The notes under the pieces are model-generated. The model was not told where the DNA came from. It saw only the letters and a program-made list of their open reading frames with translations, and did not search any database. Of a stretch of DNA of 64,000 bases, positions 35,250 through 44,123 are shown piece after piece. The translations under genes and the position numbers were made by a program. The DNA is from Rhodoligotrophos defluvii. GTDB taxonomy: Bacteria; Pseudomonadota; Alphaproteobacteria; Rhizobiales; Im1. Location of the stretch: the NCBI RefSeq assembly GCF_005281615.1, contig NZ_SZZM01000004.1, positions 62,001-126,000 of the forward strand, in the 5' to 3' direction. Numbering within the stretch: the first letter of the stretch is position 1; every line of letters starts with the position of its first letter.

Positions 35250-37085
35250 ATGCATATCAAGCAAATTACGCCGATCACTATTCGGGACATCGACTTCACG
35301 GTCGCACGCCAGATCGAGCAGTGCCCCAAAACGATGATGCTTCGCGAACTGGTTATGAATGCCATTGAGGCCGCTGCGAAGGCGCCAGAGGGGCGGCGCA
35401 TTATCGAGCTGAAGGGCAAATCGGTCCCCGAATGCGGCGATGCTCGTAAGCTTACCATCTGGAACACCGGCCCGGGCATGAGCAGTGCCGAGCTTGACCA
35501 TATCTGCGATCTCGCCGCTTCGCTTGGCAAAGACATGGCGCTCGAAGGAAATTTTGGCATGGGCGCGAAGGTGGCTTCACTGCCCTCCAATACGCTGGGA
35601 ATGCGTTATCGTTCTTGCCATGATGGCATTGTGAGCCAAGTCATATTCGGGAAACGCGAAGGTATTTACGGAAAGGTGTGGGTTCCGGTCGAAGACTCCT
35701 TTGAGGAAGTAGTCGACGTAACGGAGATGGTTCGCGAGGAAGCGGAATATCAACTCGATGAGGACTGGACCGAGGTTGTTCTTTTCGGCAACGATCCCGA
35801 TCAGGACACCGTGGCCGATCCTTATGATAGCGATCCGAAGCAAGATCGTCAGTGGATTACCACCTATCTATACCATCGCTTTTATAAACTGCCCGAGGGG
35901 GCTGAGATCTACCTGCATGAAGGGACCCATCCTCGCGACGGGCGGCGACAGTTCAAACCGATCCCGGAGCGGTCAGACGCCTTTGGCCGTGTCGAGACGG
36001 TTGATGTCGGGGAGGGCGTCAAGGTCCACTACTACTATGATCCACCGTATCAAGATGGTGGGCACAACAAGTCGATTTCCGGGTCGCTTACCTCCTCTGT
36101 CAGCACTGCGGCGGTCGTATTTCGGGGTGAGATGTACGACGTCCGGAAAGGTAGAAAATGGGCTGCTGACGCACCTGCGTTTGGCATTCCGTTTGGCGCT
36201 CGACACATCTCCATCCATGTGGAGATACCGGACAGGTTTCCTGTCCGTCACGAGCCATATCGGCGTTTCGTGCAGCTTGCGGCCGGCGATCAACGGCAGG
36301 TAATGGTCGACGACTTCGCGGAGATCGTTTTCCGGCACCGGCCCGAGTGGTTGATTGAGATCATAAATTTGCTTGCGCCTAAGGCTTCCGCGTCCACCGA
36401 TGATCTCCGCAAGGAGTTGCAGGAGCTGCTGAACCAGCTTCGGGTGAAGGTACAGAGTCCCCGCCTCACGATGGATGGTATCGAGTCCGTTGAAGAAGGC
36501 GGCGCGCGTGGTGCGACTATCGGCCACGTAAACGGTTCGGGTGGCGGTGAACGCGGTTCGGTTCGTCCCACCGATCTCATCTTCAACCCTTCCGGAGCAA
36601 AGCGGGCCAACATCTCCAAGAACCTCGAAGTGGCACCGGAGATAATCCCGCTCCGCGACGAGAATGAGGTTGCTGACAAGGGCATCGCCGGCAAGGCCGC
36701 ACGCTATGTTCGCGAGACGAACCAGTTGTTCGTCAACCTTACGTATTCCGCAGTGGAGGCGGCGCAGGAGCATTTGGAATTGCGCTATGCAACATATGAA
36801 GATCCGGAGATGGTGCGAGAACTCGCACGTCAGTGGTCGGAGCGTCTCATCATGGGGCGCGTGGGCTACGCGGTCATCTATGCGCAGGCCAAGCAGTTGA
36901 TCCGAGAATGGACCCCCGATGATGTGAAGAAGGCGTTGGAACCCGAAAGCCTAAGCTTGGCGGCCGATGGATGGAGAGATGCCGTAGGTAACGTCTATCG
37001 CAGCATGAGTAAGCGATTTGGTGCTGCTAAAGGAGCCACTGACGCCGACATGGAGTTGGAGGCGACCAGTTCGGAGCTGATCTGA
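35250..37085 (+). CDS. GHKL-type ATP-binding protein of unknown function
   Basis: A 611-residue protein with an Hsp90/MutL/MORC-like ATP site at the N-terminus: N-box MLRELVMNAIEAA (residues 30-42), IWNTGPGM (70-77, Asn where the G1 motif usually has Asp) and EGNFGMGAKVAS (99-110). The rest contains mixed alpha/beta segments, a Gly/Ser-rich linker near residues 420-440 (ATIGHVNGSGGGERGSV) and a helical C-terminus. There is no kinase DHp domain, membrane helix or nuclease motif. It is co-transcribed with the 76-residue gene. Defence-island context suggests an anti-phage or conflict role, which is unproven. Confidence 0.72.
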   Translation: MHIKQITPITIRDIDFTVARQIEQCPKTMMLRELVMNAIEAAAKAPEGRRIIELKGKSVPECGDARKLTIWNTGPGMSSAELDHICDLAASLGKDMALEGNFGMGAKVASLPSNTLGMRYRSCHDGIVSQVIFGKREGIYGKVWVPVEDSFEEVVDVTEMVREEAEYQLDEDWTEVVLFGNDPDQDTVADPYDSDPKQDRQWITTYLYHRFYKLPEGAEIYLHEGTHPRDGRRQFKPIPERSDAFGRVETVDVGEGVKVHYYYDPPYQDGGHNKSISGSLTSSVSTAAVVFRGEMYDVRKGRKWAADAPAFGIPFGARHISIHVEIPDRFPVRHEPYRRFVQLAAGDQRQVMVDDFAEIVFRHRPEWLIEIINLLAPKASASTDDLRKELQELLNQLRVKVQSPRLTMDGIESVEEGGARGATIGHVNGSGGGERGSVRPTDLIFNPSGAKRANISKNLEVAPEIIPLRDENEVADKGIAGKAARYVRETNQLFVNLTYSAVEAAQEHLELRYATYEDPEMVRELARQWSERLIMGRVGYAVIYAQAKQLIREWTPDDVKKALEPESLSLAADGWRDAVGNVYRSMSKRFGAAKGATDADMELEATSSELI

Positions 37086-37159
37086 TCTCCGAGGTCATCA
37101 AGCAAGAAGCGCGCCTGAACATCGCCAGACGCGCCTTGTATTCCGGATAGCGGCTACGT

Positions 37160-37378
37160 TTAGCTCTTCGCGGCGAACAGCGCCCGCGCCTCCTTCTCGC
37201 CCGCCGATCCCTTCATCCACTGCCACGGCGTACGCGGCTTGTGCATCTTCGCGAGTTCCGGGTTCTTCTTAGCGTCGCGTGCGGCAGCACGCAGGCGCTC
37301 GCGGGCTTCGCGCGGATCGACCTTCAGCTCGGCGCAGAGCTGCTTCAGTGTCACGAGTTCCGGAGTCTTGTCGGTCAT
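37160..37378 (-). CDS. Small basic hypothetical protein
   Basis: A 72-residue protein, MTDKTPELVTLKQLCAELKV then DPREARERLRAAARDAKKN, ending with KPRTPWQWMKGSAGEKEARA. The N-terminal half looks like a small helix-turn-helix, but no named family is recognised. GGGAGACG precedes the ATG at 37378. It lies downstream of the GHKL ATPase but on the other strand. Confidence 0.55.
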   Translation of the reverse strand: MTDKTPELVTLKQLCAELKVDPREARERLRAAARDAKKNPELAKMHKPRTPWQWMKGSAGEKEARALFAAKS

Positions 37379-37455
37379 TGATCGTCTCCCTTTCAGGTTG
37401 CAGACGATCTTTCTATTAAGATGACCGATGCGGGCGTGTCAGGGAAAATCCCAGG

Positions 37456-37788
37456 TCATTTTCGGCGAATTGCGATGACGGCTTCGGCTTGGGCTACAGC
37501 GGCTTGAAGGTCATCGTCGGTCATCACGGCTGCAGCAGCGTTGAGGCGCTCGACCAGGACAGCCCGCTTGCTCTTGTCCCGCTCTTCGGCATCGAGGCTA
37601 AGCAACAGGTTTGGCGTCGAGTTCAGGACTTCGGCAATCTTTAAGAGCATGGCCAAGTCGGGCTCGTTCCGCCCGCTCACATAATGCGCGTAGCGGCGTT
37701 CGCTTAGTCCCACACGGCGGGCCACTTCGGCATTGGACAGGCCAAGCTCTTGGGCGCGCCGCCTCAAATTGGCGGCGAATATCTCCAT
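37456..37788 (-). CDS. XRE-family helix-turn-helix regulator
   Basis: A 110-residue protein. The N-terminal HTH (residues 5-60) reads ANLRRRAQELGLSNAEVARR then VGLSERRYAHYVSGRNEPDL. The C-terminal helical part is DDDLQAAVAQAEAVIAIRRK. The ATG at 37788 is preferred; the frame extends to 37872 with little similarity to the family. It is divergent from the small membrane protein at 37872. It may control island genes. Confidence 0.78.
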   Translation of the reverse strand: MEIFAANLRRRAQELGLSNAEVARRVGLSERRYAHYVSGRNEPDLAMLLKIAEVLNSTPNLLLSLDAEERDKSKRAVLVERLNAAAAVMTDDDLQAAVAQAEAVIAIRRK

Positions 37789-37871
37789 GCGGAACAAAAT
37801 GTTCCTGACAGCCTGACCGCGTCTATGTAGGATATGTTCCATCATCACTGAACATTCCCTGGGGTCTCGCA

Positions 37872-38171
37872 ATGCAGGTAATTCTTGATTTCTTCCGATC
37901 CCATCCCGCCATTCCGGTCTTTACCGTGCTCATCGGCGGTGTTGCCATCTGGCATGTGTGGGACTTTCGCCTTCGGCCCCTGTTCATCCCGAAGGCCGAG
38001 ATCAACGCCGTTGTGGACGAACTGATCGCGAAGTACGGCCCGCGTGCCGAGGAAATGGCCTATGCCGAGGAGGATCGAGCATGGCGCTACTCCGACACCT
38101 ACGAGCAGGGGAGGTGGCGGCGTGTTCGGCGTGAGCTGTGGCGACGGTATCGTGCCAGAGAATGGGAATAG
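37872..38171 (+). CDS. Small membrane-anchored hypothetical protein
   Basis: A 99-residue protein. One transmembrane helix (IPVFTVLIGGVAIWHVWDF, residues about 14-32) is followed by a charged helical domain with a strongly basic C-terminus (GRWRRVRRELWRRYRAREWE). No domain is recognised. The ATG at 37872 is divergent from the XRE gene. Confidence 0.55.
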   Translation: MQVILDFFRSHPAIPVFTVLIGGVAIWHVWDFRLRPLFIPKAEINAVVDELIAKYGPRAEEMAYAEEDRAWRYSDTYEQGRWRRVRRELWRRYRAREWE

Positions 38172-38597
38172 CATCTGCATTCAACCGAACCGGCAGATGG
38201 ACATCGGCGCACATGGCCGCGTTGGAATGAGAACCGGACCAGCCACGGTTGGCAATGGCGAGCCTCTCGTAGGTGTGACGCGATTTCGACCCGTTCGAGC
38301 GCGACAACCTCAAACCCCTCGCCAGCGGGCGCCCATGGCCGAGTATGAGCCGGCAACCAGAACAAGCAGAACGCCAAAAGCGCGTGCGCGCACGTTGCAT
38401 GAGCCAGGAGCGCGATTGCGTACCGGTGCCGAGGTCATATGCCGGTAGCGGCAAACATGCGCCTCACGGGGCGATTTTGAGGGATTTCGACACCCGACCG
38501 TCACCCACGGAGCAACGCGCTCGTGCCGCCCGGATCGGAGGCGTTGATTTCGTTGCCGTTTCACGCATGCCAGCTACGCTGACACGTTGATCAATCA
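38172..38597. other. 426-bp stretch with no supportable gene
   Basis: Short open frames exist on both strands, but none has a convincing start, coding pattern or recognised family. It may hold remnants of an older gene. Confidence 0.5.
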
Positions 38598-39164
38598 TCA
38601 GCGTGTCGGTGACAAGCGGTCCAATGCCTCACGGATTTCCTGCTGTCTCACCTCCTTGAAGGCCCTTGCAGTGGGCAAGTAGATGGTCCTGACGTCCGCC
38701 GGCTGAGTCAGCGTGATCACCCTGCTATGTACGCTGAACGTGATGGCATGCAGAAGTTTCGAAACAGGCCGGATGTCGCGCTCGTACACACGCTCTTCCA
38801 TTTCAAATTTGTTGTGCGCGCCTTCTTCAATGGAGTCCTGATGCAGCTCCAGCCGGTAATTGTATCGAAGAGCCTCTCGTTCGAAGACAAAGACGGTCGC
38901 TAAACCGTCGTCGTCGGTTTTCGGCAAGCCGGCAAAATGTGCGGCCCATTCCGGTGAACGAGTAAATGAAATCGATGGGTCACCGCTCGATGGAACCAGC
39001 AAGGTGTCCGTTCGGACGATGAGGCTTCCGAGGGAGGTTCCGTGAAAGAGGACGCTCTTTCCTCGTGCGACCTGCCGGAGATGCGCGGCAAGCTTTCTTT
39101 CCCCGCCGTCAAAGAGAAAGGGCTTGTTGTGCGGGCTTTCAATCTCTTCCTGCTCCCCTGACAT
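38598..39164 (-). CDS. Putative ADP-ribosyltransferase-fold protein
   Basis: A 188-residue soluble protein. KSVLFHGTSLGSLIVRTDTL, SISFTRSPEWAAHFAGL and NKFEMEERVYERD are spaced like the His, Ser/Thr-x-Ser and Glu motifs of H-Y-E-type ADP-ribosyltransferases. The match is by eye, and the protein could instead be a related fold. The N-terminus is acidic (SGEQEEIESPHNKPFLFDGG). It is transcribed away from hipBA. If it is an ADP-ribosyltransferase it could be a toxin or an anti-phage effector. Confidence 0.5.
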   Translation of the reverse strand: MSGEQEEIESPHNKPFLFDGGERKLAAHLRQVARGKSVLFHGTSLGSLIVRTDTLLVPSSGDPSISFTRSPEWAAHFAGLPKTDDDGLATVFVFEREALRYNYRLELHQDSIEEGAHNKFEMEERVYERDIRPVSKLLHAITFSVHSRVITLTQPADVRTIYLPTARAFKEVRQQEIREALDRLSPTR

Positions 39165-39314
39165 CCTGCTCTCCTGATCTTGGCGGGGCAGACCAGAGTA
39201 GCGACAGGCGAAGCCGGTGTCCGGGTATCATTCCAAACGGGCTGAGCAGGTTTGAAGCGGCCAGAGAGGTGCCTTCCTTTTTCTACCAATTGCGTAAAGT
39301 GGCATTGGCGACTT

Positions 39315-39413
39315 CATACCCTTTTACGTATAATCTGCTTTTATACGCTCAACCGTATTGAGACGCCATATACGCTACAGCGGATATTGACAAATTATAC
39401 GCTTTCGCGCATA
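39315..39413. promoter_or_regulatory. Four HipB-type operators at 27-bp spacing
   Basis: Four 18-bp inverted repeats start at 39315, 39342, 39369 and 39396, exactly 27 bp apart. They follow TATACGC-N4-GCGNATA. The two nearest hipB match best (TATACGCTACAGCGGATA and TATACGCTTTCGCGCATA); the distal two (CATACCCTTTTACGTATA and TATACGCTCAACCGTATT) are degenerate. E. coli HipB binds TATCC-N8-GGATA sites of the same length. Confidence 0.75.
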
Positions 39414-39417
39414 CAAT
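39387..39417 (+). promoter_or_regulatory. hipBA promoter
   Basis: TTGACA at 39387-39392, with CATACA at 39410 (17-bp spacer) or TACAAT at 39412 (19-bp spacer) as the -10. The fourth operator fills the spacer, so HipB binding would block RNA polymerase. Confidence 0.6.
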
Positions 39418-39441
39418 GGCGAAACTGTCTGAGGTTTCGTC

Positions 39442-39693
39442 ATGGACCAGATTGCCCGCACCCCCAAGCAGATCGGTGACACTATCCGCCGCCACCGCCG
39501 CAAGCTCGGCCTGAACCAGGCTACCTTGGGCGAGCGCACGAAGCTGCGCCAGGCGACGATCTCGGCGGTCGAGGCGGGCGCGCCGGGTACCCAGCTCAGC
39601 ACCTTGTGCGACATCCTGGCGGCGCTCGACCTGGAGTTCGTCATCCGCCCGCGCTCGAAGGCGACGCCCGATGAGATCGAGGATATCTTTTGA
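39442..39693 (+). CDS. hipB: HipB-type antitoxin (XRE family)
   Basis: An 83-residue protein. The HTH is IGDTIRRHRRKLGLNQATLG, followed by KLRQATISAVEAGAPGTQLS. The short C-terminal strand EFVIRPRSK is typical of HipB, which dimerises through it. It should bind the upstream operators and inhibit HipA. ATG at 39442 with GAGG upstream. Its TGA overlaps the ATG of hipA by one base (TGATG). Confidence 0.9.
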   Translation: MDQIARTPKQIGDTIRRHRRKLGLNQATLGERTKLRQATISAVEAGAPGTQLSTLCDILAALDLEFVIRPRSKATPDEIEDIF

Positions 39694-41000
39694 TGGCCCG
39701 ACCGCGCCGGCATGTGCCGCTCAATGTCTTCCTCAACAGCCGCCTGGTCGGCCGCTTGAACCGGCAATCGACCGGTGCCATCGATTTTCAGTATGACCCC
39801 TCATGGCTGGTATGGGAGCACGCGCTGCCCGTCTCGCTGTCCCTGCCGCTTCGCGAGGAACGCTATATCGGCGCGCCCGTTATCGCCGTATTCGACAACC
39901 TGTTGCCGGACAGCGAGGCCATACGCCGACGTGTGGCGGAGCGCGTGCATGCCGAAGGAGTGGATGCTTACAGCCTGCTCAGCGCCATTGGCCACGACTG
40001 CGTCGGGGCGCTCCAGTTCCTGCCCGATGGCGAGGAGCCGGGCGCGGCCGGTGCTGTGAACGGTAAGCCGGTGGATGAGGACGAGATTGTCCATATCCTC
40101 GGCAACCTCGCATCAGCCCCGCTCGGCCTTGGCGAGGACGAGGACTTCCGCATTTCAATTGCCGGGGCACAGGAAAAGACGGCGTTGCTGCTCCGGAACG
40201 GACGCTGGCACAAGCCGACCGGCACGACGGCGACGACACATATCCTGAAGCCTCAGATCGGACGGCTGCCGAACGGGATCGACCTCTCATACAGCGTCGA
40301 GAATGAATATCTGTGCCTGAAGCTCATGGCGGCTTTGGGCATTCCGAGCGCCGGAGTCGACATCGCGGAGTTCGGCGGCAAGCGGGTGCTGGTCGTCGAG
40401 CGTTTCGATCGGCGGTGGACGCGCGACGGACGTCTTCTGCGCCTGCCGCAAGAGGACTGCTGCCAAGCGCTTTCGGTGCCGCCCACGCTCAAATATGAGG
40501 CTGAGGGCGGGCCGGGCATTGCCGCCATACTGAACCTGCTGACGGGCAGCGACACACCGGATGACGACCGGGCCATGTTCCTCAGGGCGCTGGTGACATT
40601 TTGGCTTCTCGGCGCGACGGACGGCCACGCCAAGAACTTCAGCGTTTTTCTATATCCCGGCCAGCATTTCCACCTCGCGCCCCTCTATGACGTGATTTCC
40701 GCCCAGCCCAGCGCGGACGCAGGACAGCTCAAGCGCAATCAGATGAAGCTCGCAATGGCCGTTGGCGATAGCCGGCATTATGTGGTCGAGACAGTCATGC
40801 CACGCCATTTTCTCCAGACGGCGGCCAAGGCCGGCATCGGCGCCTCGGTCGTCGAGCGTGTATTCGAGGACATCCGGACACGCGCGCCAGCCGCAATCAA
40901 GGAGGTCAAGCAAACGCTCCCAGCCGGTTTCCCCGAGGAGATTGCCGCGTCGATCTTCGGCGGCTTTGAGCAGCGGCTAGGGCGGCTGGCCACGCGATGA
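39693..41000 (+). CDS. hipA: HipA-type serine/threonine kinase toxin
   Basis: A 435-residue protein. The N-terminal domain has LPVSLSLPLREERYIG and FDNLLPDSEAIRRRVAERV. The kinase core has the SIAGAQEKTALL loop, the catalytic GATDGHAKNFSVFL region and the metal-binding Asp in LYDVISA. In E. coli HipA phosphorylates glutamyl-tRNA synthetase and causes persistence; the target here is unknown. The ATG at 39693 overlaps hipB. An intrinsic terminator follows the stop. Confidence 0.93.
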   Translation: MARPRRHVPLNVFLNSRLVGRLNRQSTGAIDFQYDPSWLVWEHALPVSLSLPLREERYIGAPVIAVFDNLLPDSEAIRRRVAERVHAEGVDAYSLLSAIGHDCVGALQFLPDGEEPGAAGAVNGKPVDEDEIVHILGNLASAPLGLGEDEDFRISIAGAQEKTALLLRNGRWHKPTGTTATTHILKPQIGRLPNGIDLSYSVENEYLCLKLMAALGIPSAGVDIAEFGGKRVLVVERFDRRWTRDGRLLRLPQEDCCQALSVPPTLKYEAEGGPGIAAILNLLTGSDTPDDDRAMFLRALVTFWLLGATDGHAKNFSVFLYPGQHFHLAPLYDVISAQPSADAGQLKRNQMKLAMAVGDSRHYVVETVMPRHFLQTAAKAGIGASVVERVFEDIRTRAPAAIKEVKQTLPAGFPEEIAASIFGGFEQRLGRLATR

Positions 41001-41025
41001 GGATCGACAACGGTTAATTCAGGTC

Positions 41026-41047
41026 GGCCCCGGATGGGCCTTTTTTT
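41026..41047 (+). terminator. Intrinsic terminator after hipBA
   Basis: GGCCC (41026-41030), loop CGGAT and GGGCC (41036-41040) are followed by seven T residues. It lies 26 bp after the hipA stop. Confidence 0.8.
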
Positions 41048-41151
41048 AACGGCGACTGCCGGGAATTTGGTCCCCTAGCTTCCGGGCCTTGATCCGGGCG
41101 TGAATGCGATCGATCGATATAACAATTCGCGTACATACATTTTTATATCGA

Positions 41152-42963
41152 TTATTCCTCCGACTCCGAGCTCCCGCGTATCCACTTGGCCTGCTTGCCC
41201 TTACCGATCTGCACGATCTGGCCGGACTTGGCGAGGTCGGCACGCACCATATTTAGCGTTGCCTCAGACGCGATCGAGCGCGCTTCTGCGGCGAGCTGCA
41301 CCGCCTTCCATTTAGTCGGCTCGTCAGAGAGGTACTCCAGGACGAATTCTTCGGCCGCCTGCCGCTCGCTGCTCGGACGGCCAACCGCATTCTTCTGCAC
41401 CCGGCAGACATCGTAGTGATCAGCATCGCTGAAGGCGAACGGGCGAAGCACCGGTACGTCGTCACGACCACCGCCGATCTTTTCGAAGACGATCGTCTTG
41501 CCCTTCTCGCTCTGGTTCGCTTTCCCGTGGGCAAGAGCGACCCGTCCAGGATCGTCAGGGTCGGGTCCGAAGAACAGTGCTGACCGGATACTGGCGGCAA
41601 AGCCGATGGAGCCGACGATGCGATAAAGCGGGTTCTCGGTGCTCTGCTTGTTGAGGTGGGCGAGCCCGACAATCGCAGAGCCCGTCGCTTCGGCCATCTC
41701 GGTCAAAAGGGCCATGAATTCCCCGACCTCGTTTTGCCGATGCATGTCACGCCCACCGCCCATATAGGCGGACAGCGTGTCGACCATGACGAGATCGGGG
41801 CGCCATTCCTCCATATGCTCGGAGAGCAATTCCAGCCGGTCGTTGGTGAGGGCGCGGAACTTGTACATCTGATGGAGATTGTCGAGATCGACACCGGCCT
41901 TTACCAGCCGGTTCAGCACGACGCGCTGCCAGTTGTCCTCGGCGGCAAGCACCAGGACGCGATTGCCGGTAGGGCGCTCCTTGGAAAGCGGCCATGGTTG
42001 TCCGCTTGTCACGGTTGCCAGAAGCAGAGCCGTCAAAAGTGACTTGCCCGCGCCTGGATCGCCGGCGATCAGCGTCATGCCGTAGCGCGGGATATAGGGA
42101 TACCAGAGCCATTCCATCGGAAGTGGCTCACGTTGCACCGGCGGTCCAAACAACTCCTGGCGGGTCTCGCCATAGCGCGTGCTGCTGCCGATCAGGCTGC
42201 GAAGTTCGCGTTCCGACAACGGCTTCTCACAGGCGGTTGCGTTCGCCACCTTCAGCATGTCGAAGATGACCTTCTCGTCATCGATCCGTCTTCGAATCGC
42301 GCAGGCCGTTCGGAACAAGACATCATTTCTCTCGCCAACCTTGAGGGCGTGGCGTGGGCCTCCGCGCTTTCCCGTCCTGCCGGCGGCTTCTGTCTTTGAG
42401 GCGCGCAGATCCACGAGCCCCTCCGGTACAGGCACGGCTTCCTTAACCCGTGAAGGCACCCATCGATAGCGATCGCCGCTTTCGTGGAGGCTCGGCGGAA
42501 GCATGACGTAGCGGTTCGAGCCGGTGAGCACGTCGACCTGATCGCCCTTAAACGCTCCATCGTCCAGGGCTCCGAGATAATGCCGGTGCCTCCCCCGCTT
42601 GGTCCTTACTTCAATGGTCTTAGGGAGTCTGAGGGCATCGACAGCAGCTTTTCCCTTTGGGCCGTCGACATCAACCACCGTGCGACCTTCAAGTGTCGTG
42701 GCGATGTTCGCGTTCGGGTATTGTCGAAAACCCCTTCGGATCAGGGCTAGGTCGGTCGTGGCGCTGTTGGCGCCGTTCGGAAAGAACTCGGCGATCGGGT
42801 GTTTGCCTGCGTGAGGGCAATCGCGATTGCCGCAGGTGCACCGGCCATTGGCATCGATGCCGTGGGTCAGGAGGAGTTGGAAGCCCGCTTTCAGATAGGC
42901 GCGGGCGGCGACCGACGGCTTTTCAGAACGCATGCCATCGGTCACGCGAAATGCAGTTCGCAT
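41152..42963 (-). CDS. Primase-polymerase / RecA-like helicase replication protein
   Basis: A 603-residue protein. The N-terminal part (residues about 20-190) resembles bifunctional primase-polymerase domains: GRCTCGNRDCPHAGKHPIAE, NIATTLEGRTVVDVDG, GRHRHYLGALDDG. The C-terminal half is a RecA-like AAA_25 helicase: Walker A TLIAGDPGAGKSLLTALLL near residue 300, Walker B PDLVMVDTLSAYMGGG near 393, and ATGSAIVGLAHLNK. GGAGAAA precedes the ATG at 42963. Such proteins start replication of phage satellites and mobile islands after excision. It is downstream of the AlpA gene on the same strand. Confidence 0.82.
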   Translation of the reverse strand: MRTAFRVTDGMRSEKPSVAARAYLKAGFQLLLTHGIDANGRCTCGNRDCPHAGKHPIAEFFPNGANSATTDLALIRRGFRQYPNANIATTLEGRTVVDVDGPKGKAAVDALRLPKTIEVRTKRGRHRHYLGALDDGAFKGDQVDVLTGSNRYVMLPPSLHESGDRYRWVPSRVKEAVPVPEGLVDLRASKTEAAGRTGKRGGPRHALKVGERNDVLFRTACAIRRRIDDEKVIFDMLKVANATACEKPLSERELRSLIGSSTRYGETRQELFGPPVQREPLPMEWLWYPYIPRYGMTLIAGDPGAGKSLLTALLLATVTSGQPWPLSKERPTGNRVLVLAAEDNWQRVVLNRLVKAGVDLDNLHQMYKFRALTNDRLELLSEHMEEWRPDLVMVDTLSAYMGGGRDMHRQNEVGEFMALLTEMAEATGSAIVGLAHLNKQSTENPLYRIVGSIGFAASIRSALFFGPDPDDPGRVALAHGKANQSEKGKTIVFEKIGGGRDDVPVLRPFAFSDADHYDVCRVQKNAVGRPSSERQAAEEFVLEYLSDEPTKWKAVQLAAEARSIASEATLNMVRADLAKSGQIVQIGKGKQAKWIRGSSESEE

Positions 42964-43014
42964 GATCTTTCTCCGAGAATGTAAGGGAATGGGAGGGGCT
43001 AACGCGCCCCTCGA

Positions 43015-43269
43015 TCAGAAGTCGGCGTAGACGTGCCGGCTGCGCTCTTCGGCGCGGGCTTCGAGCCAGGCGTCAACCTCGGCCTTGATCCAGGCGACTC
43101 TCGTTCCAGCCATCCGGATACGGCGTGGGAACCTCCCGGCAGCCTCCCAGCGGAGCAAGCTGACATTGCTGACGCGGATGCCCAACTCCACGAGGTCGTC
43201 GCGGCTCAGCACAATTCGCTCGGCCATAGATTGTCGTTTCGGTTTTTCTCGCATCTCGGTTTCCTTCAT
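43015..43269 (-). CDS. alpA: AlpA-family excisionase/regulator
   Basis: An 84-residue protein with the AlpA/MerR-like winged helix: LSRDDLVELGIRVSNVSLLR then WEAAGRFPRRIRMAGTRVAW and KAEVDAWLEARAEE. AlpA-type proteins promote excision of P4-like islands by controlling integrase. It sits 51 bp upstream of the primase-helicase gene and is transcribed in the same direction. Confidence 0.85.
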   Translation of the reverse strand: MKETEMREKPKRQSMAERIVLSRDDLVELGIRVSNVSLLRWEAAGRFPRRIRMAGTRVAWIKAEVDAWLEARAEERSRHVYADF

Positions 43270-43391
43270 TTTCGTGTTGAGATGAAGTGACGTGATGAAG
43301 CAGGCGCTTCAACGCGTACGAAGATGCGTCAGATCGTAAAAATATCATAGAAATCAAAATGATAGTATGGGAACAAACCATGCCAGAATTA

Positions 43392-44123
43392 TCAAGGCCC
43401 GCGGAGCTTTCTCAATTCGCCAATGAGGCTGCTGGAAGGCAATTTGTCCTTCGGCAGAATCTCGCGCACGCAGATTTCCATGACTGACAGATACGTCCCA
43501 TACATCTTGCCGGACTTCGTTTTCGTGGTCTTGATATGCGTGCCGCGACTGATCGTAAGCCTCGGGAAATGCCGCTTGAGGACCATCGACAAGGCATTGC
43601 CGAGATCGGTCAGAAACTCCGTCGTCATGTTGGTGTTGGCGATCCTGTCGGTCAGCAGCAAGCGTAGCTCCTCGGCGCGATTGCGCAGCTTTTCGAGCTC
43701 GGAGCGGAGCGCTGCGCGATCAGGAGCGGGCATGCGCATGTCCTCAGGCCACTCGGAGAGCAAAGGCGCGTTGTCGTCGGATAAGGCATCGAGAAGTTGT
43801 TCCGCAGGCTTGATGACGTTGCGCTCAAGGTGCTGCACACGTCGCGTCAGCTTTACGTCCCTTGGACCTTCGGACAGGCGCAGGGGGGTGGTGTAGAGAG
43901 CAGTCAGGTAGCGGTAGGCGACCTCGCGCAGGTCAGCTTGCAGCGCTTCTCGTGCGTTGAAGTCGGGTTCGCGCGCAGCCTTTGCGATTTCATCGATGGT
44001 ATGGTCCGCGAAAAGGTCATGACGAGGATCACGCCCCTTGGGAAATTCGACCTCGTCCCGGTACCACACGGGTTCACCGTAGCGTAGGTAGTACGGCTCC
44101 TTGTCTGCTGATTTTTGCTGCAT
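43392..44123 (-). CDS. Hypothetical protein of the integrase-proximal module
   Basis: A 243-residue soluble protein with no recognised family. It is largely helical (LRSELEKLRNRAEELRLLLT; TTEFLTDLGNALSMVLKRHF) with a short C-terminal region SRGTHIKTTKTKSGKMYGTY. The first 50 codons overlap, in another frame, the remnant of an older integrase, so the start at 44123 may be recent and the true start may lie further in. Confidence 0.5.
   Translation of the reverse strand: MQQKSADKEPYYLRYGEPVWYRDEVEFPKGRDPRHDLFADHTIDEIAKAAREPDFNAREALQADLREVAYRYLTALYTTPLRLSEGPRDVKLTRRVQHLERNVIKPAEQLLDALSDDNAPLLSEWPEDMRMPAPDRAALRSELEKLRNRAEELRLLLTDRIANTNMTTEFLTDLGNALSMVLKRHFPRLTISRGTHIKTTKTKSGKMYGTYLSVMEICVREILPKDKLPSSSLIGELRKLRGP

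Noticed and set aside
38345-38590. Possible 81-codon gene on the plus strand
   Set aside because: Arg/Pro-rich translation, no ribosome site, no resemblance to a known protein.
39315-39413. The regular 27-bp repeats were considered as a small CRISPR-like array
   Set aside because: The repeated units are 18-bp palindromic operator sites at the hipBA promoter with only 9 bp between them; there are no spacers or cas genes.
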